The notes: generated by a model not told the origin, from the sequence alone. Positions 1 through 10,252 are shown, counted from the stretch's first letter. The stretch: DNA of 64,000 nucleotides from Thermomonas sp. XSG (GCF_014678725.1 NZ_CP061497.1:1752001-1816000); one strand, 5' to 3'. Translations and numbers: made by a program.

Positions 1-945
1 GGGCTGGACAGCGGACTGCGCAGGCCCGAGGACAAGGTCCTGTCCACCGGCGTGTTCCGCCTGCCGGGAATGAGCGGCCGCGGCTGGCTGGATGGCGTCC
101 ACGGCTGGACCGATGCCCGCAAGGCGATCTACGAATCGGTCAACACCTACTACTACAGGCTCGCGATGGACCTGGGCGAGAAGCGCTACGGCGAATACAT
201 GGCGAAGTACGGCTTTGGCCAGCCGACCGGCATCGACCTGTCTGGCGAAATCGCCGGCATCGTGCCGTCGCCGGCATCGAAACGGCAGTACGCGAAGGAC
301 CGCTGGTATCCCGGCGACATGGTTAACGCCTCCATTGGCCAGGGCTTGTGGAAGGTTACGCCGCTGCAACTCGCGCGCGGCACGGCGGCAATTGCCGACG
401 ACGGCCGGTTGCGCCGGCCGCACCTGGCGGCGCAACAGCGCGCGCGCTTCGATGCGGCCTGGCATTCGATCCCGCAGCCGGCACCGTCGCGGATCAGCGA
501 GGATGCCGGGCATCTGCGGGTGGTCCAAGAAGGCATGGCGCTGACCACCACCCACGGTACCGCGGCCAGCGTGTTCCGCGGCGCGCCGTATCGTTCAGCC
601 GGCAAGACCGGCACCGCGCAGGTCGTCAATCGCGGCGCGCGCGCGGTCGATCCGCGGTCGTTGCCGCTGTGGAAACGCCATCGCGCGCTCTACATCGGCT
701 ACGCGCCGGTCGAAAGCCCGAGCATCGTGATTGCGGTGGCGGTCGAGGGCGGCGGCTTCGGCGCGTCCAGCGCCGCGCCGATCGCGCGCAAGGTGTTCGA
801 CGCCTGGCTGCTGGGCAAGCAGCCGTTGCCCGCCGCCGCGACCGTCGGCGTCGCCGCCCGGTCGGTCCTGCCGGATTTCTCCGACGTGCGCGGCAGCCCG
901 GACGCGGTGCCGGTCGCGCCTGCGTCGGCGCGGGAGGCGCGATGA
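1..945 (+). CDS. mrdA: Penicillin-binding protein 2 (peptidoglycan D,D-transpeptidase), C-terminal part
   Basis: The reading frame is already open at base 1, so this is the 3' part (about 314 codons) of a gene that starts left of the window. It shows the late transpeptidase motifs of class B PBPs: an SVN triad inside SVNTYYY, followed by KTGT inside SAGKTGTAQ. The catalytic SxxK lies outside the window. PBP2 crosslinks peptidoglycan during cell elongation with RodA in the Rod complex. Its stop codon overlaps the start of rodA (ATGA), so the two are translationally coupled. The C-terminal tail after the KTGT domain is rich in Ala/Pro/Arg. The identification is firm because of motif order and the rodA neighbour. 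Confidence 0.95.
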   Translation, partial: GLDSGLRRPEDKVLSTGVFRLPGMSGRGWLDGVHGWTDARKAIYESVNTYYYRLAMDLGEKRYGEYMAKYGFGQPTGIDLSGEIAGIVPSPASKRQYAKDRWYPGDMVNASIGQGLWKVTPLQLARGTAAIADDGRLRRPHLAAQQRARFDAAWHSIPQPAPSRISEDAGHLRVVQEGMALTTTHGTAASVFRGAPYRSAGKTGTAQVVNRGARAVDPRSLPLWKRHRALYIGYAPVESPSIVIAVAVEGGGFGASSAAPIARKVFDAWLLGKQPLPAAATVGVAARSVLPDFSDVRGSPDAVPVAPASAREAR

Positions 946-2069
946 AGGGCCTGTTGCGGATCCTGCTGGAGCTGCTGCAGCGCTTCGCGCGCACGCTCGA
1001 CCTGCCGCTGCTGGCGGGGCTGCTGGCCCTGATGGGGATCGGCCTGGCCACCCAGTTCAGCGCCGGCAACGAATCCCTGCGCGGGGTTGCGATGCAGGGC
1101 GCGTTCTACTGCGTCGGCCTGGGCGCGCTGTGGGTGGCCTCGCGGCTGCCGGCGCACCTGCTCAAGCAGGCGACCCCGGCGATCTTCCTGCTGTCGCTGG
1201 TGCCGCTGGTGCTGGTGCTGTTCATCGGCAGCGGCAAGTACGGCAACCACTGGATCAACCTCGGCTTCTTCAACTTCCAGCCGTCGGAGCTGGCCAAGCT
1301 GACCCTGCCGATGATGCTGGCTTGGCATTTCGACCGCCAGCGGCTGCCGCCGCGCTTCGGCGTCCTGCTGGGCGGGGTGGCGATCATCGCGATGCCGGTG
1401 GGCCTGACCCTGCTCCAGCACGACCTCGGCACCGCCGCGCTGGTGTTGGCCGCCGGCGTGTTCGTGCTGTTCCTGGCCGGCACCTCGTGGTGGTGGTGGA
1501 GCGCCGCCGCGGTGATCGGCGGCACCGGCTTCGCGCTGGCGATGTTCGCGCCGATCGAATGGCTGGGCTTCCTGCGGCCCTACCAGCAGGATCGCATCCT
1601 GACCTTCCGCAACCCCGAGAACGACCCGATGGGTGCGGGCTGGAACATCCTGCAGTCGCAGATCGCCATCGGCGGCGGTGGGATGACCGGCAAGGGCTGG
1701 GGCCAGGGCACCCAGTCGCACCTGAACTACCTGCCCGAGCACACCACCGATTTCGCGTTTTCGGTGCTGGCCGAGGACTTCGGCTGGATCGGCGTGGCGC
1801 TGACGCTGGCGCTGTACCTGTTCGTGGTCGCGCGCTGCCTGTGGATCGCCGCCGACTCGCGCGACGGCTACGCGCGCCTGCTGGCCGGCGCCATCGGCCT
1901 GTCGCTGTTCGTCTACGTGCTGGTCAACGGCGCGATGATTTCGGGAGTGCTGCCGGTGGTTGGCGTGCCGATGCCGCTGCTGAGCTACGGCGGCACCTCG
2001 GCGGCCACCCTGCTGCTGGGTTTCGGCGTGGTGATGGCGCTGAAATCGCGTCGCCAGGTACACCGCTGA
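942..2069 (+). CDS. rodA: Rod shape-determining protein RodA (SEDS peptidoglycan polymerase)
   Basis: A protein of 375 residues with about ten hydrophobic segments, matching the usual RodA length. Known family role: SEDS glycosyltransferase that polymerises lipid II in the inner membrane, partnered with PBP2. SEDS landmarks are visible: a NWINLGFFNFQPSELAK block in the first third, DLGTA near the middle, and a C-terminal P-LLSYGGTS block. The ATG at 942 was chosen because it overlaps the mrdA stop by four bases. The same frame stays open far upstream, but only as a shadow of mrdA. Confidence 0.96.
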   Translation: MKGLLRILLELLQRFARTLDLPLLAGLLALMGIGLATQFSAGNESLRGVAMQGAFYCVGLGALWVASRLPAHLLKQATPAIFLLSLVPLVLVLFIGSGKYGNHWINLGFFNFQPSELAKLTLPMMLAWHFDRQRLPPRFGVLLGGVAIIAMPVGLTLLQHDLGTAALVLAAGVFVLFLAGTSWWWWSAAAVIGGTGFALAMFAPIEWLGFLRPYQQDRILTFRNPENDPMGAGWNILQSQIAIGGGGMTGKGWGQGTQSHLNYLPEHTTDFAFSVLAEDFGWIGVALTLALYLFVVARCLWIAADSRDGYARLLAGAIGLSLFVYVLVNGAMISGVLPVVGVPMPLLSYGGTSAATLLLGFGVVMALKSRRQVHR

Positions 2070-2177
2070 GCCGCATCGCGGCTGCGTTTGCGGCTGCGGC
2101 GCGGGCGGGGTTTTGCGCCGCTTAACCTGAATGCGACGTTCCGATTTTGCCGGGAGCGCGTGCTACCCTCCGCGCCG

Positions 2178-3287
2178 ATGATCCGACGCATCCTGACCAG
2201 CCTCGCCGTGCTCGCGCTTGCCGCCTGCGCGGGAACGCCCCGGAAGCCGACGCCAGCACTGGTGCCGGAACCCCTGCCACCCCCCGCGGCACCGGCACCG
2301 GCCGAAACGCCGCGCGACATCGCCGCCGCCCGCGCCGAATTCGTGCGCAGCACCGCGCAGCGGTTTGCCATTCCGGCTGCCGACATCGAAGCCGTGCTGG
2401 CACGTGCGCAGATCCGCGATGCCATCATCAAGGCGATGTCGCGCCCTGCCGAAGCCAAGCCGTGGCGCGACTACCGGCCGATCTTCATCCAACCGGCACG
2501 CATCGACGGCGGCCGCGCCTTCCTCGAAGCCAACCGCAGCGCCCTGCAGCGCGCCGAGGACAGCTACGGCGTGCCGAAGGAAATCGTGACCGCGATCCTC
2601 GGCGTGGAAACCAGCTATGGCGGCAACAAGGGCAGCTGGCCGGTGGTCGATGCGCTCTACACGCTGGCATTCGCCTACCCGCGCAGCGGCGACCCGGCGC
2701 GGGTGGCCTACGAGGACAGGCGCGAGGCCTTCTTCCGCGACGAACTGGCGCAGCTGTTCGCGCTGGGCAAGGAAGAGGGGCTGGACATCACCACCCTCAA
2801 GGGCAGCTATGCCGGTGCGATGGGCTGGGGCCAGTTCATGCCGTCCAGCTATCGCCAGTACGCGGTGGACGGCGATGGCGACGGCCGTCGCGACCTGTTC
2901 AATGATCTTGATGACGTGTTCGCTTCGGTCGCGAACTACTTCGCGAAGAAGGGCAATTGGCAGCCCAAGGGGCCGGTGATGGAGCGCGCGGTGCGCGATC
3001 CGGCCGCCGCCGATTTCGTCAACCCGGGCAACGCGGTCACCCTGGACCAGCGGGTGGACGCGCTGGCCGCGCTCGGTTACCGCGCCGCCGACCCAGTGGC
3101 CGTGCTGCACATGGACGGCGGCCAGCCGGTGACGCTGATCACGCTCGAGGGTGTTGCCGGTCCGGAGTACTGGATCGTCTACAACAACTTCAAGGCGATC
3201 ACCACCTACAACATCTCGCGGCTGTACGCGACCGCGGTGTACCAGCTCGCCCAGGCCATCGCCGGGCGCGAGGTGGACGGCGCATGA
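2178..3287 (+). CDS. mltB: Lytic murein transglycosylase B (lipoprotein)
   Basis: 369 residues. The N-terminus is a lipoprotein signal with a lipobox ending LALAAC (Cys17), then a Pro/Ala linker, then the MltB domain. The catalytic glutamate sits in ETSYGG (Glu144), and the family block [13 protein letters not shown] follows around residues 215-230, with a DGDGDGRRD calcium-binding-like loop. It cleaves the MurNAc-GlcNAc bond to give 1,6-anhydro ends, acting at the inner face of the outer membrane. The start at 2178 gives an intact lipoprotein signal; upstream in-frame codons would add an Arg-rich leader with no signal. A TACCCT hexamer lies 8 nt before the ATG. The stop overlaps the rlpA start. 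Confidence 0.94.
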   Translation: MIRRILTSLAVLALAACAGTPRKPTPALVPEPLPPPAAPAPAETPRDIAAARAEFVRSTAQRFAIPAADIEAVLARAQIRDAIIKAMSRPAEAKPWRDYRPIFIQPARIDGGRAFLEANRSALQRAEDSYGVPKEIVTAILGVETSYGGNKGSWPVVDALYTLAFAYPRSGDPARVAYEDRREAFFRDELAQLFALGKEEGLDITTLKGSYAGAMGWGQFMPSSYRQYAVDGDGDGRRDLFNDLDDVFASVANYFAKKGNWQPKGPVMERAVRDPAAADFVNPGNAVTLDQRVDALAALGYRAADPVAVLHMDGGQPVTLITLEGVAGPEYWIVYNNFKAITTYNISRLYATAVYQLAQAIAGREVDGA

Positions 3288-4489
3288 CGCCGCCGCTGCG
3301 CCTGCTGGTGGCGCTGCTGCCGCTGGCGCTGGCGGCCTGCGCGACCACCGGTGGCAGCGCCTCCCGCGGCGCCCCGGCGGACGCCGCGGCACGCAGGCCG
3401 GTCGATGCCACGCCCGCGGAGGGCATCGCGCCCACCCCGCGCCGGGTGTCGCCCTACGCGCCGGCGCAGGAGGATCCGAGCAAGCGCGGCGATTACGTCG
3501 CCGGCGGCCTGTTCCGTCCCGGCGTCGCCGACACCGTGCCCGACGAGATTCCCGACGTCGACTTGATTCCCGAGCCGGAAGTGCGTGACGAGCCGCGCGC
3601 GCGCACCGGCAACCGCGACTATGCGGTGCTCGGCCAGAAGTACCGGGTGTTGGACGACCACGAGGGCTATGCCGAGGAAGGCGGCGCGTCCTATTACGGC
3701 AAGAAGTTCCACGGCCGCCGCACCTCCAGCGGCGAGGTGTACGACATGTACGCCTTCAGTGCCGCCCACAAGAGCCTGCCGCTGCCCAGCTTCGCCCGCG
3801 TCACCAACCTCGACAACGGCAAGTCGGTGGTGGTGCGGGTCAACGACCGCGGCCCGTTCCACAAGGGCCGGATCATCGATCTCAGCTACGCCGCCGCGGT
3901 CAAGCTGGGCTACCGCGAGCGCGGCACCGCGCGGGTGCGGGTGGAGGCGCTGTCGCCGGACGCCGTTGCGACCGCTGCTGCCGCCCCCGCCGCGCCATCG
4001 GCGATGGACAAACTGGTGCAGGCGCTACCCGAGCAGAAGCCGGTTGCCGACAACGGCAATCGCTTCGACATGCACCAGGACGGCCGCACCATGAGCGCCG
4101 ACGAGTTCGATGCCTGGATGCGCGCCCGCCAGATCCGCGTGGCGACCGGCAAGCCGACCCCGGTCGCCGCAAGCGCCGCCCGCGCGCCGGCCCCGGCCGC
4201 GCCGGTGGCAGCCGCTGGCGCGCCGGTGGCAATCGCCGCGCAGGCCACCCCGACCGCCGAAGGCATCACCCTGCAGGTTGCCAGCTTCAGCAACCAGCGC
4301 AACGCCGAGCAGGCGCTGTCGCTGCTGCGGGGCGCGGCGATCGCGCAGGCCCAGCTGCAGGATGCCGACATCAACGGTCGCAAGGTCTGGCGGCTGCGGA
4401 TCGGGCCGGTCAGCGAAGCGGCAACCCCGGAACTTGCAGCGCGCATCGTGGGTCTGGGTTTCGGGCAGCCGCAGCGCATCCGCAACTGA
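3284..4489 (+). CDS. rlpA: RlpA septal/rare lipoprotein A with SPOR domain
   Basis: 401 residues with a lipobox at LALAAC (Cys19). A disordered Pro/Ala/Arg region leads to a double-psi beta-barrel around residues 135-230, with [17 protein letters not shown] and [20 protein letters not shown] recognisable. A second low-complexity linker precedes a C-terminal SPOR domain beginning [10 protein letters not shown]. RlpA proteins bind denuded glycan through SPOR and act as lytic transglycosylases in some species. The start overlaps the mltB stop (ATGA), placing it in the mrdA-rodA-mltB-rlpA operon. Confidence 0.94.
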   Translation: MTPPLRLLVALLPLALAACATTGGSASRGAPADAAARRPVDATPAEGIAPTPRRVSPYAPAQEDPSKRGDYVAGGLFRPGVADTVPDEIPDVDLIPEPEVRDEPRARTGNRDYAVLGQKYRVLDDHEGYAEEGGASYYGKKFHGRRTSSGEVYDMYAFSAAHKSLPLPSFARVTNLDNGKSVVVRVNDRGPFHKGRIIDLSYAAAVKLGYRERGTARVRVEALSPDAVATAAAAPAAPSAMDKLVQALPEQKPVADNGNRFDMHQDGRTMSADEFDAWMRARQIRVATGKPTPVAASAARAPAPAAPVAAAGAPVAIAAQATPTAEGITLQVASFSNQRNAEQALSLLRGAAIAQAQLQDADINGRKVWRLRIGPVSEAATPELAARIVGLGFGQPQRIRN

Positions 4490-4603
4490 CGCCCGCCATT
4501 CGCAGGCATGGCCTGCATTCCCGGGCGGGCATCCTGTTGTCGCTAGAATGACCGCCAGCATGTTTTTGCGTCGCGCCTGCGCGACCCTCAGGAGTATTGA
4601 TCG

Positions 4604-5806
4604 ATGCGTTCCCTGTTTTCCGTCGTCCTCGTTTCCGCCGCACTGGCCGCCGGTTCCGGCTTCGCCATCGCCCAGACGCCGGCGCCCGCCCGCCCGGCCG
4701 CGCTGAGCGACAACCTGCCGGTGCCGGACGCGCCCGCGCCCAAGGTCAGCAAGGCCTGGCTGGTGATGGACTACGCCACCGGCCAGGTGCTGGCCGGCGA
4801 GAACGTGGATACCCCGGTGGAGCCGGCCAGCATCACCAAGGTGATGACCAGCTACGTGATCGCCGCAGAAATGGCCGCCGGCAAGATCAAGGCCACCGAC
4901 CAGGTGATGATGAGCGAGAACGCCTGGCGCAGCGGTGGCGCCGGTACCGACGGCAGCTACAGCGGCTTCGAGGTCAACAAGACCGCGCCGCTGGAGCAGA
5001 TGGAAAAGGGCATGGTGGTGCAGTCCGGCAACGATGCCGCGATCGCGCTGGCCGAACACGTTGCCGGCAGCGAGCAGGCGTTCGCCCAGCTGATGAATGC
5101 CTACGCCAAGAAGATCGGCATGAAGGCGTCCCACTTCGTCAACCCGCACGGGCTGACCGCCGAGGGCCATGTCACCACCGCGCACGACCTGGCGCTGCTG
5201 GGGCGCGCGCTGATCCGCGACTTCCCCGAGGCGTATTCGTACAACAAGATCAAGGAATTCACGGTTGGCCCGATCACCCAGCCCAACCGCAACCTGCTGC
5301 TGTGGCGCGATGCGTCGGTCGACGGCATCAAGACCGGCCACACCTCCAGCGCCGGCTATTGCCTGATGGCCTCGGCCAAGCGCGGCGACCAGCGCCTGAT
5401 CACCGTGGTGATGGGCGACACCAGCGAGAACCAGCGCGCGGTGGACTCGCAGGCGCTGCTCAACTGGGGCTTCCGCTTCCACGAGACCCATCGCCTGTAC
5501 GAGGCCGGCAAGGCGCTGGCCTCGCCGAAGGTGTGGAAGGGCGAGGAGGACGTGGTGCAGGTGGGCGTGGCGCAGCCGCTGCTGGTCACCACCGCACGCG
5601 GCAAGTACGACCGCCTGAAGGCCACCATGGACCTGCCGAAGTCGCTGGTGGCGCCGATCGCCAAGGGCCAGAAGATCGGCACTGTGAAGGTGACCCTGGA
5701 TGGCAAGCTGGTGGCGCAGGCGCCGCTGGTGGCGGTGAGCGCGGTGGAGGAGGGCGGCTTCTTCAAGCGCCTGTGGCACGAGTTGCTGATGTGGTGGCAG
5801 AGCTGA
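4604..5806 (+). CDS. dacC: D-alanyl-D-alanine carboxypeptidase (PBP5/6 family, S11)
   Basis: 400 residues with a cleavable signal peptide ending near AIAQ. All three penicillin-binding motifs are intact: SITK (Ser76, Lys79), SGN (Ser141) and KTGH (Lys243). A C-terminal beta domain precedes an amphipathic tail (FKRLWHELLMWW) that in this family anchors the enzyme to the inner membrane. It removes the terminal D-Ala from stem peptides. The ATG at 4604 is preceded by AGGAG at 4590-4594. A TAGAAT hexamer at about 4544 could be a -10 box. The dacA/dacC choice of symbol is by regional convention only. Confidence 0.92.
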   Translation: MRSLFSVVLVSAALAAGSGFAIAQTPAPARPAALSDNLPVPDAPAPKVSKAWLVMDYATGQVLAGENVDTPVEPASITKVMTSYVIAAEMAAGKIKATDQVMMSENAWRSGGAGTDGSYSGFEVNKTAPLEQMEKGMVVQSGNDAAIALAEHVAGSEQAFAQLMNAYAKKIGMKASHFVNPHGLTAEGHVTTAHDLALLGRALIRDFPEAYSYNKIKEFTVGPITQPNRNLLLWRDASVDGIKTGHTSSAGYCLMASAKRGDQRLITVVMGDTSENQRAVDSQALLNWGFRFHETHRLYEAGKALASPKVWKGEEDVVQVGVAQPLLVTTARGKYDRLKATMDLPKSLVAPIAKGQKIGTVKVTLDGKLVAQAPLVAVSAVEEGGFFKRLWHELLMWWQS

Positions 5807-5847
5807 GCCAGCCCCGGCTTGCCCGCGCGCGGCGGCTCCGCGCAGGG

Positions 5848-5876
5848 TTGGGGATGTCCCGCGGCGTCCCCATAAT
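5848..5876 (+). promoter_or_regulatory. Predicted promoter of ybeD, apparently leaderless
   Basis: TTGGGG (5848-5853), a 17-bp spacer, then CATAAT (5871-5876), with the ybeD ATG only 6 nt after the -10 hexamer. Transcription would start at or beside the start codon, giving a leaderless mRNA. There is no Shine-Dalgarno sequence in front of the gene. Confidence 0.5.
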
Positions 5877-5882
5877 GCGTGT

Positions 5883-6164
5883 ATGAACACGATCCATTCC
5901 GACAATCCCGAGCACGGCTTCCAGTTCCCCGGCACCTTCGAGCTGTCGGCGATGGGTCCCGCCGACAAGCATCTGGAATCCGACCTGCCGCAGCACCTGC
6001 TGGCCGCCGGCATCGACGTGCTGCACGAAGACGTGACCTGGCGGCACTCGACCAACGGCAAGTACGTGTCGGTGCGGATTTCGTTCCGTGCCCGCTCGCG
6101 CGAGGAATACGACCGCGCCCACGCCGCCCTGCGCGACCACCCTGAAGTGAAGTGGACGCTCTGA
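5883..6164 (+). CDS. ybeD: YbeD/DUF493 family protein
   Basis: 93 residues, the typical length of DUF493. It is a small ACT-like ferredoxin-fold protein found next to lipB in many gammaproteobacteria and thought to have a regulatory role in lipoate metabolism; the molecular function is not established. [13 protein letters not shown] near the N-terminus and a C-terminal [11 protein letters not shown] are characteristic. It ends inside the 5' end of lipB. Confidence 0.9.
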   Translation: MNTIHSDNPEHGFQFPGTFELSAMGPADKHLESDLPQHLLAAGIDVLHEDVTWRHSTNGKYVSVRISFRARSREEYDRAHAALRDHPEVKWTL

Positions 6165-6859
6165 GTCCCGCTGTGCTCCCCGCCTGTGGGGAGAAGCGGC
6201 CGCAGGCAGATGCGGGGCGCCCCGCCATCGTCCGCGACCTTGGCCGCCGCCCCTACGAGCCGGTCTGGCGCGCCATGCAGGCGTTCACCGACGCACGCAC
6301 CGAGGACAGCGCCGACGAACTGTGGCTGGTCGAGCACGAGCCGGTGTTCACCCTCGGCCAGGCCGGCAAGCCCGAACACGTGCTGATGCCCGGTGACATC
6401 CCGGTACTCCATGTCGACCGCGGCGGCCAGGTGACCTATCACGGGCCCGGCCAGATCGTCGCTTATCCACTGCTCGACCTGAAGCGGCTGAAGATCGGCG
6501 TGCGCGATTACGTCTGCCGGATTGAACAGGCCATCATCGACACCCTCGACGAATGGAACATCGGCGCCGCCCGCAAGGACGGCGCGCCCGGCGTGTACGT
6601 GGGCGGCGCCAAGATCGCCTCGCTGGGCATCCGCGTGCGCCGCGGCTGCACCTTCCACGGGCTGGCCTTCAACATCGAAGGTGGCAGCACCGCCGCGTTC
6701 GCGCGGATCAACCCATGCGGTTACGCCGGCCTGCAGGTGGTGGCGCTGTCCGACCTCGGTGGGCCGTCGTCGCTGGACGCGGTGAAACCGGTCCTGCTGG
6801 AACAGCTGGGCCGGCAGTTCGGCCTGGCATGGCGACATGAGGCCGCGCCGCCGGCCTGA
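6152..6859 (+). CDS. lipB: Octanoyl-[acyl carrier protein]:protein N-octanoyltransferase LipB
   Basis: 235 residues from a GTG overlapping the ybeD stop. It transfers the octanoyl group from ACP to lipoyl domains, the first step of endogenous lipoate synthesis. The [12 protein letters not shown] motif (about residues 90-101), the acyl-binding Cys189 (INPCGY) and Lys154 (GGAKIAS) are in place. The N-terminus is uncertain: homology begins near IVRDLGRR (residue 26), and a GTG at 6173 is an alternative start. A CTCCCC/GGGGAG hairpin (6176-6193) sits inside the first codons, so the 5' end may have been altered. Confidence 0.92.
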   Translation: MDALSPAVLPACGEKRPQADAGRPAIVRDLGRRPYEPVWRAMQAFTDARTEDSADELWLVEHEPVFTLGQAGKPEHVLMPGDIPVLHVDRGGQVTYHGPGQIVAYPLLDLKRLKIGVRDYVCRIEQAIIDTLDEWNIGAARKDGAPGVYVGGAKIASLGIRVRRGCTFHGLAFNIEGGSTAAFARINPCGYAGLQVVALSDLGGPSSLDAVKPVLLEQLGRQFGLAWRHEAAPPA

Positions 6860-6884
6860 GCCTGCCCGCCAGCCCGATGTGCGC

Positions 6885-6890
6885 GATAAT
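6885..6890 (+). promoter_or_regulatory. Possible -10 hexamer of a leaderless lipA promoter
   Basis: GATAAT lies 6 nt upstream of the lipA ATG, the same geometry as ybeD. No convincing -35 hexamer stands at the ideal distance, so lipA may also be read from upstream genes. Confidence 0.35.
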
Positions 6891-6896
6891 CGCGCC

Positions 6897-7913
6897 ATGA
6901 GTACTCCCCCCCGCAGCATCCCGCTCGCCGTCGTCGACGGTGCGGCCTCCCTCGAGCCCGGCGTGCGCCAGGTTGCCGACCAGAAGATCGCCCGCTCGCC
7001 GGTGCAGTTCGCCGACGCGCCGACCCTGCGCAAGCCCAGCTGGATCCGCGTGCGCATCCCCAGCGGCAACGCGGTGCAGACGCTCAAGGCCAAGCTGCGC
7101 GAGAACCGGCTGGTGACGGTCTGCGAGGAGGCCAGCTGCCCCAACATCCACGAGTGCTTCAGCCACGGCACCGCCACCTTCATGATCCTCGGCGAGGTCT
7201 GCACCCGCCGCTGCAGCTTCTGCGACGTGGCCCATGGCAGGCCCAAGCCGCCGGACCCGGTGGAGCCGCTGCGGCTGGCGCAGACGGTCAAGGACATGGG
7301 CCTGCGCTACGTGGTGGTCACCAGCGTCGACCGCGACGACCTGCGCGATGGCGGCGCCGGCCACTTCGTGGACTGCATCGCCGCCATCCGCGAAATCGCG
7401 CCGGGCACGAAGATCGAGATCCTGACCCCGGACTTCCGCGGCAAGGGCCGGATGGAGCGCGCGCTGGAGATCCTCGCGCTCAACCCGCCGGACGTGTTCA
7501 ACCACAACGTCGAAACCGTGCCGGACCTGTACCGCAACGTGCGCCCGGGGGCCGACTACCAGTGGTCGCTAACCCTGCTGCAGAAGTTCAAGCAGCAGCA
7601 TCCGGCCATCCCGACCAAGTCCGGCATCATGCTGGGTCTGGGCGAGACGATGGAGCAGGTGCAGGCCACCCTGCGCGACCTGCGCGCGCATGACGTCGAG
7701 ATGGTCACCATCGGCCAGTACCTGCAGCCCAGCGCCCATCACCACCCGGTGCTCCGCTACTGGACCCCGGACGAATACCAGCAGCTGGCCGATTACGGCA
7801 ATGCGTTGGGCTTTGCCCACGTCGCCTCCGGGCCGATGGTGCGCTCCAGCTATCACGCCGATCGCCAGGCCGCCGCCCGTTTGGGCACCGGCGAGGGCCG
7901 CGCGTCGGATTGA
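6897..7913 (+). CDS. lipA: Lipoyl synthase (radical SAM)
   Basis: 338 residues. Both iron-sulfur cluster motifs are complete: the auxiliary cluster CX4CX5C at Cys76, Cys81 and Cys87 ([12 protein letters not shown]) and the radical-SAM CX3CX2C at Cys102, Cys106 and Cys109 (CTRRCSFC). It inserts two sulfurs into octanoyl groups on E2 and H proteins. The ATG at 6897 follows the lipB stop by 37 nt and follows a GATAAT hexamer by 6 nt. The in-frame ATG at 6837 would overlap lipB with an Arg-rich, non-conserved leader. Confidence 0.96.
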   Translation: MSTPPRSIPLAVVDGAASLEPGVRQVADQKIARSPVQFADAPTLRKPSWIRVRIPSGNAVQTLKAKLRENRLVTVCEEASCPNIHECFSHGTATFMILGEVCTRRCSFCDVAHGRPKPPDPVEPLRLAQTVKDMGLRYVVVTSVDRDDLRDGGAGHFVDCIAAIREIAPGTKIEILTPDFRGKGRMERALEILALNPPDVFNHNVETVPDLYRNVRPGADYQWSLTLLQKFKQQHPAIPTKSGIMLGLGETMEQVQATLRDLRAHDVEMVTIGQYLQPSAHHHPVLRYWTPDEYQQLADYGNALGFAHVASGPMVRSSYHADRQAAARLGTGEGRASD

Positions 7914-8068
7914 GGCGCGGGCGTGGAGGTGGCGTTCACCCAGGGCGCAGCCGGGCAGGTACAGTGGGATGGAACGCAGTAGTGCAACTTCCAGCACTGT
8001 TGCGGGGTCGAAACCTTCGCCATCCTGCCCGTGTACCTCCCACAGCGGCCCCACGCCGCGGAATCCAG

Positions 8069-10252
8069 ATGATCCGCAACCGCCCCCTGATCTTTCTGTC
8101 CATCGCCGTGGCGCTGGCCACGCCGCTGGCCCTGCTGGCCGGCAGCAGCGACATCGCGCTGTCGTCCGGCCCCACCCAGGACCAGTCCACCACCGCGCGC
8201 ATGGTCCACGGGCTGCTGTCCGACAGCCGCTACGCCTACCGGCCGCGCGCGCTGGACGACGCGCTCTCGCGCGAGATCCTCACCGAATACCTGAAGACGC
8301 TCGACCCCGGCAAGGTGTTCCTGACCGCGCAGGACGTGGCCGGCTTCCAGCGCTACGCCACCACCCTGGACGATGCGATCAAGAGCGGCCAGGTGGACCC
8401 TGCGTGGACGATCTTCGGCACCTACCGGCGCCGCGTCGAGGACCGCATCGCTTATGCGCGCGGGCTGCTCAAGGGCGAGTTCGATTTCACGAAGGACGAG
8501 CGCTACCAGTACGACCGCGAGGACGCGCCGTGGGCGGAACCGGCGGCGCTGGACACGCTGTGGCGGCAGTCGGTGAAGAATGACTGGCTGCGACTGAAGC
8601 TGGCCGGCAAGCCCGCCGACGAGATCCGCAAGACGCTGGACAAGCGCTACGCCAACCTGCTGACCAGCGTGAACGAACTGAAGGGCGAGGAAGTGTTCCA
8701 GAGCTTCCTCAACGCCTATGCCGGCAGCATCGATCCGCATACCGACTACATGACCCCGCGCAGCGCGGAGAACTTCAACCTGTCGATGTCCAATTCGCTG
8801 GAAGGCATTGGCGCGGTGCTGTTCCGCCAGGACGATGTGGTGGTGGTGCGTGAGATCGTTCCCGGTGGGCCGGCGGCGCGCAGTGGCCGGCTCAAGCCCG
8901 GCGACCGCATCGTCGGCGTCGGTCAGGGCAGCGCAGGCGAGATGAAGGACGTGATCGGCTGGCGCATCGATGACGTGGTGGCGCTGATCCGCGGCGCGGC
9001 CGACACGCAGGTGCGGCTGGACACGGTGCCGGCGGAGGCGCCGCTGGACAGCAAGCCGCAGACGCTGCGGCTGACCCGCGCCAAGGTGCGGCTGGAGGAC
9101 GCCCGCGCCAAGGCAGAAACCATCGTGGTGCCTGCCGACGCCGGCGCGCCAGCACGCCGGATCGGCGTGATCAAGCTGCCGGGCTTCTACCAGGATTTCG
9201 AGGCGCGGCGCCGCAACGAGGCCAACTACGCTTCGGCCACCCGCGACGTGGCGAAGATGCTGGTCGACTTCCGTGCGCAGAAGGTCGATGGCGTGGTGCT
9301 GGACCTGCGCGGCAACGGCGGCGGTTCGCTGACCGAGGCGGTGGAGCTGACCGGCCTGTTCATCGACAAGGGTCCGGTGGTGCAGGTGCGCGAGTCCGGC
9401 GGCCGGGTCAACGTGCAGTACGACCAGGACGCGGGCGTGGCTTGGGACGGCCCGCTGGCGGTGCTGATCAACCGCGGTTCGGCTTCGGCTTCGGAAATCG
9501 TGGCCGGTGCGATCAAGGACTACGGGCGCGGGCTGGTGATCGGCGAGACCACCTTCGGCAAGGGCACCGTGCAGACCATGGTCGACCTGGACCGCTGGCC
9601 GGCCAACGAGAAGCCGCGCTTCGGCGAGGTCAAGCTGACCGTGGCGCAGTTCTTCCGCCCCGACGGCAGCAGCACCCAGAACAAGGGCGTGGCGCCGGAC
9701 GTCGCGTTCCCGGCCAGCGTGGATGCCGCGGAGTTCGGCGAGAGCACCTATCCCAACGCGCTGCCGTGGACCCGCATCGCCGCTGCGCCGCACGCCCGTT
9801 ACGGCAATTTCGCGCCGTTGCTGGGCCAGCTGCAGGCGCGCCACCAGGCGCGTTCGGCCAAGGACGTGGAGTTCCAGTGGTGGGCCGAGGACGTGCGCCG
9901 CTTCCGCGAGGAGCAGGCGAAGAAGTCGATCTCGCTCAACGAGGCCGAGCGCCGCGCCGAGCGTGACCGTTTCGATGCGCAGCGCAAGCAGCGTGCCGAA
10001 GCGCGCAAGCGCCTGGGCATCGAGCTGGACCCGCTGCTGGATGCGCGCGCGGACGACGGCCTGGCGGCCGACGAGCGCAACGTCGCCGAATCGGTGGCGC
10101 GCGAAGAGGCGGCGAAGAAGGCGACCGATCCGCTGCTGCGCGAGTCCGCGGCGATCCTGGCCGATGCGGTGGCGCTGCTAGGCAAGGACGCGGCGCTGGC
10201 GGCGCAGGTGCTGCCGGTCACCCGCAACGGTGCGGGGCACTGGGCCGACTGA
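8069..10252 (+). CDS. prc: Carboxy-terminal (tail-specific) protease Prc
   Basis: 727 residues with an N-terminal signal/anchor (IRNRPLIFLSIAVALATPLALLAG). The order is an N-terminal helical domain, a PDZ domain with the peptide-binding loop around residues 240-340, the S41 catalytic domain, and a C-terminal DUF3340-type helical region rich in Arg/Glu. The Ser-Lys dyad is visible: Ser473 in RGSASASE and Lys498 in FGKGTVQ, with the same 25-residue spacing as in E. coli Tsp. It degrades periplasmic proteins from their C-termini, including hydrolases acting on peptidoglycan. The start at 8069 keeps the signal; the 155-nt gap from lipA has no other gene. Confidence 0.93.
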   Translation: MIRNRPLIFLSIAVALATPLALLAGSSDIALSSGPTQDQSTTARMVHGLLSDSRYAYRPRALDDALSREILTEYLKTLDPGKVFLTAQDVAGFQRYATTLDDAIKSGQVDPAWTIFGTYRRRVEDRIAYARGLLKGEFDFTKDERYQYDREDAPWAEPAALDTLWRQSVKNDWLRLKLAGKPADEIRKTLDKRYANLLTSVNELKGEEVFQSFLNAYAGSIDPHTDYMTPRSAENFNLSMSNSLEGIGAVLFRQDDVVVVREIVPGGPAARSGRLKPGDRIVGVGQGSAGEMKDVIGWRIDDVVALIRGAADTQVRLDTVPAEAPLDSKPQTLRLTRAKVRLEDARAKAETIVVPADAGAPARRIGVIKLPGFYQDFEARRRNEANYASATRDVAKMLVDFRAQKVDGVVLDLRGNGGGSLTEAVELTGLFIDKGPVVQVRESGGRVNVQYDQDAGVAWDGPLAVLINRGSASASEIVAGAIKDYGRGLVIGETTFGKGTVQTMVDLDRWPANEKPRFGEVKLTVAQFFRPDGSSTQNKGVAPDVAFPASVDAAEFGESTYPNALPWTRIAAAPHARYGNFAPLLGQLQARHQARSAKDVEFQWWAEDVRRFREEQAKKSISLNEAERRAERDRFDAQRKQRAEARKRLGIELDPLLDARADDGLAADERNVAESVAREEAAKKATDPLLRESAAILADAVALLGKDAALAAQVLPVTRNGAGHWAD

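Noticed and set aside
4025-7297. A 1,090-codon open frame on the minus strand
   Set aside because: It runs antisense through rlpA, dacC, ybeD, lipB and lipA, all with intact family motifs. It is a high-GC shadow frame rich in Arg/Gly/His/Ala.
1-7913. Cell-wall and lipoate gene cluster as a novel system
   Set aside because: The order mrdA-rodA-mltB-rlpA-dac-ybeD-lipB-lipA is a known conserved arrangement in gammaproteobacteria.
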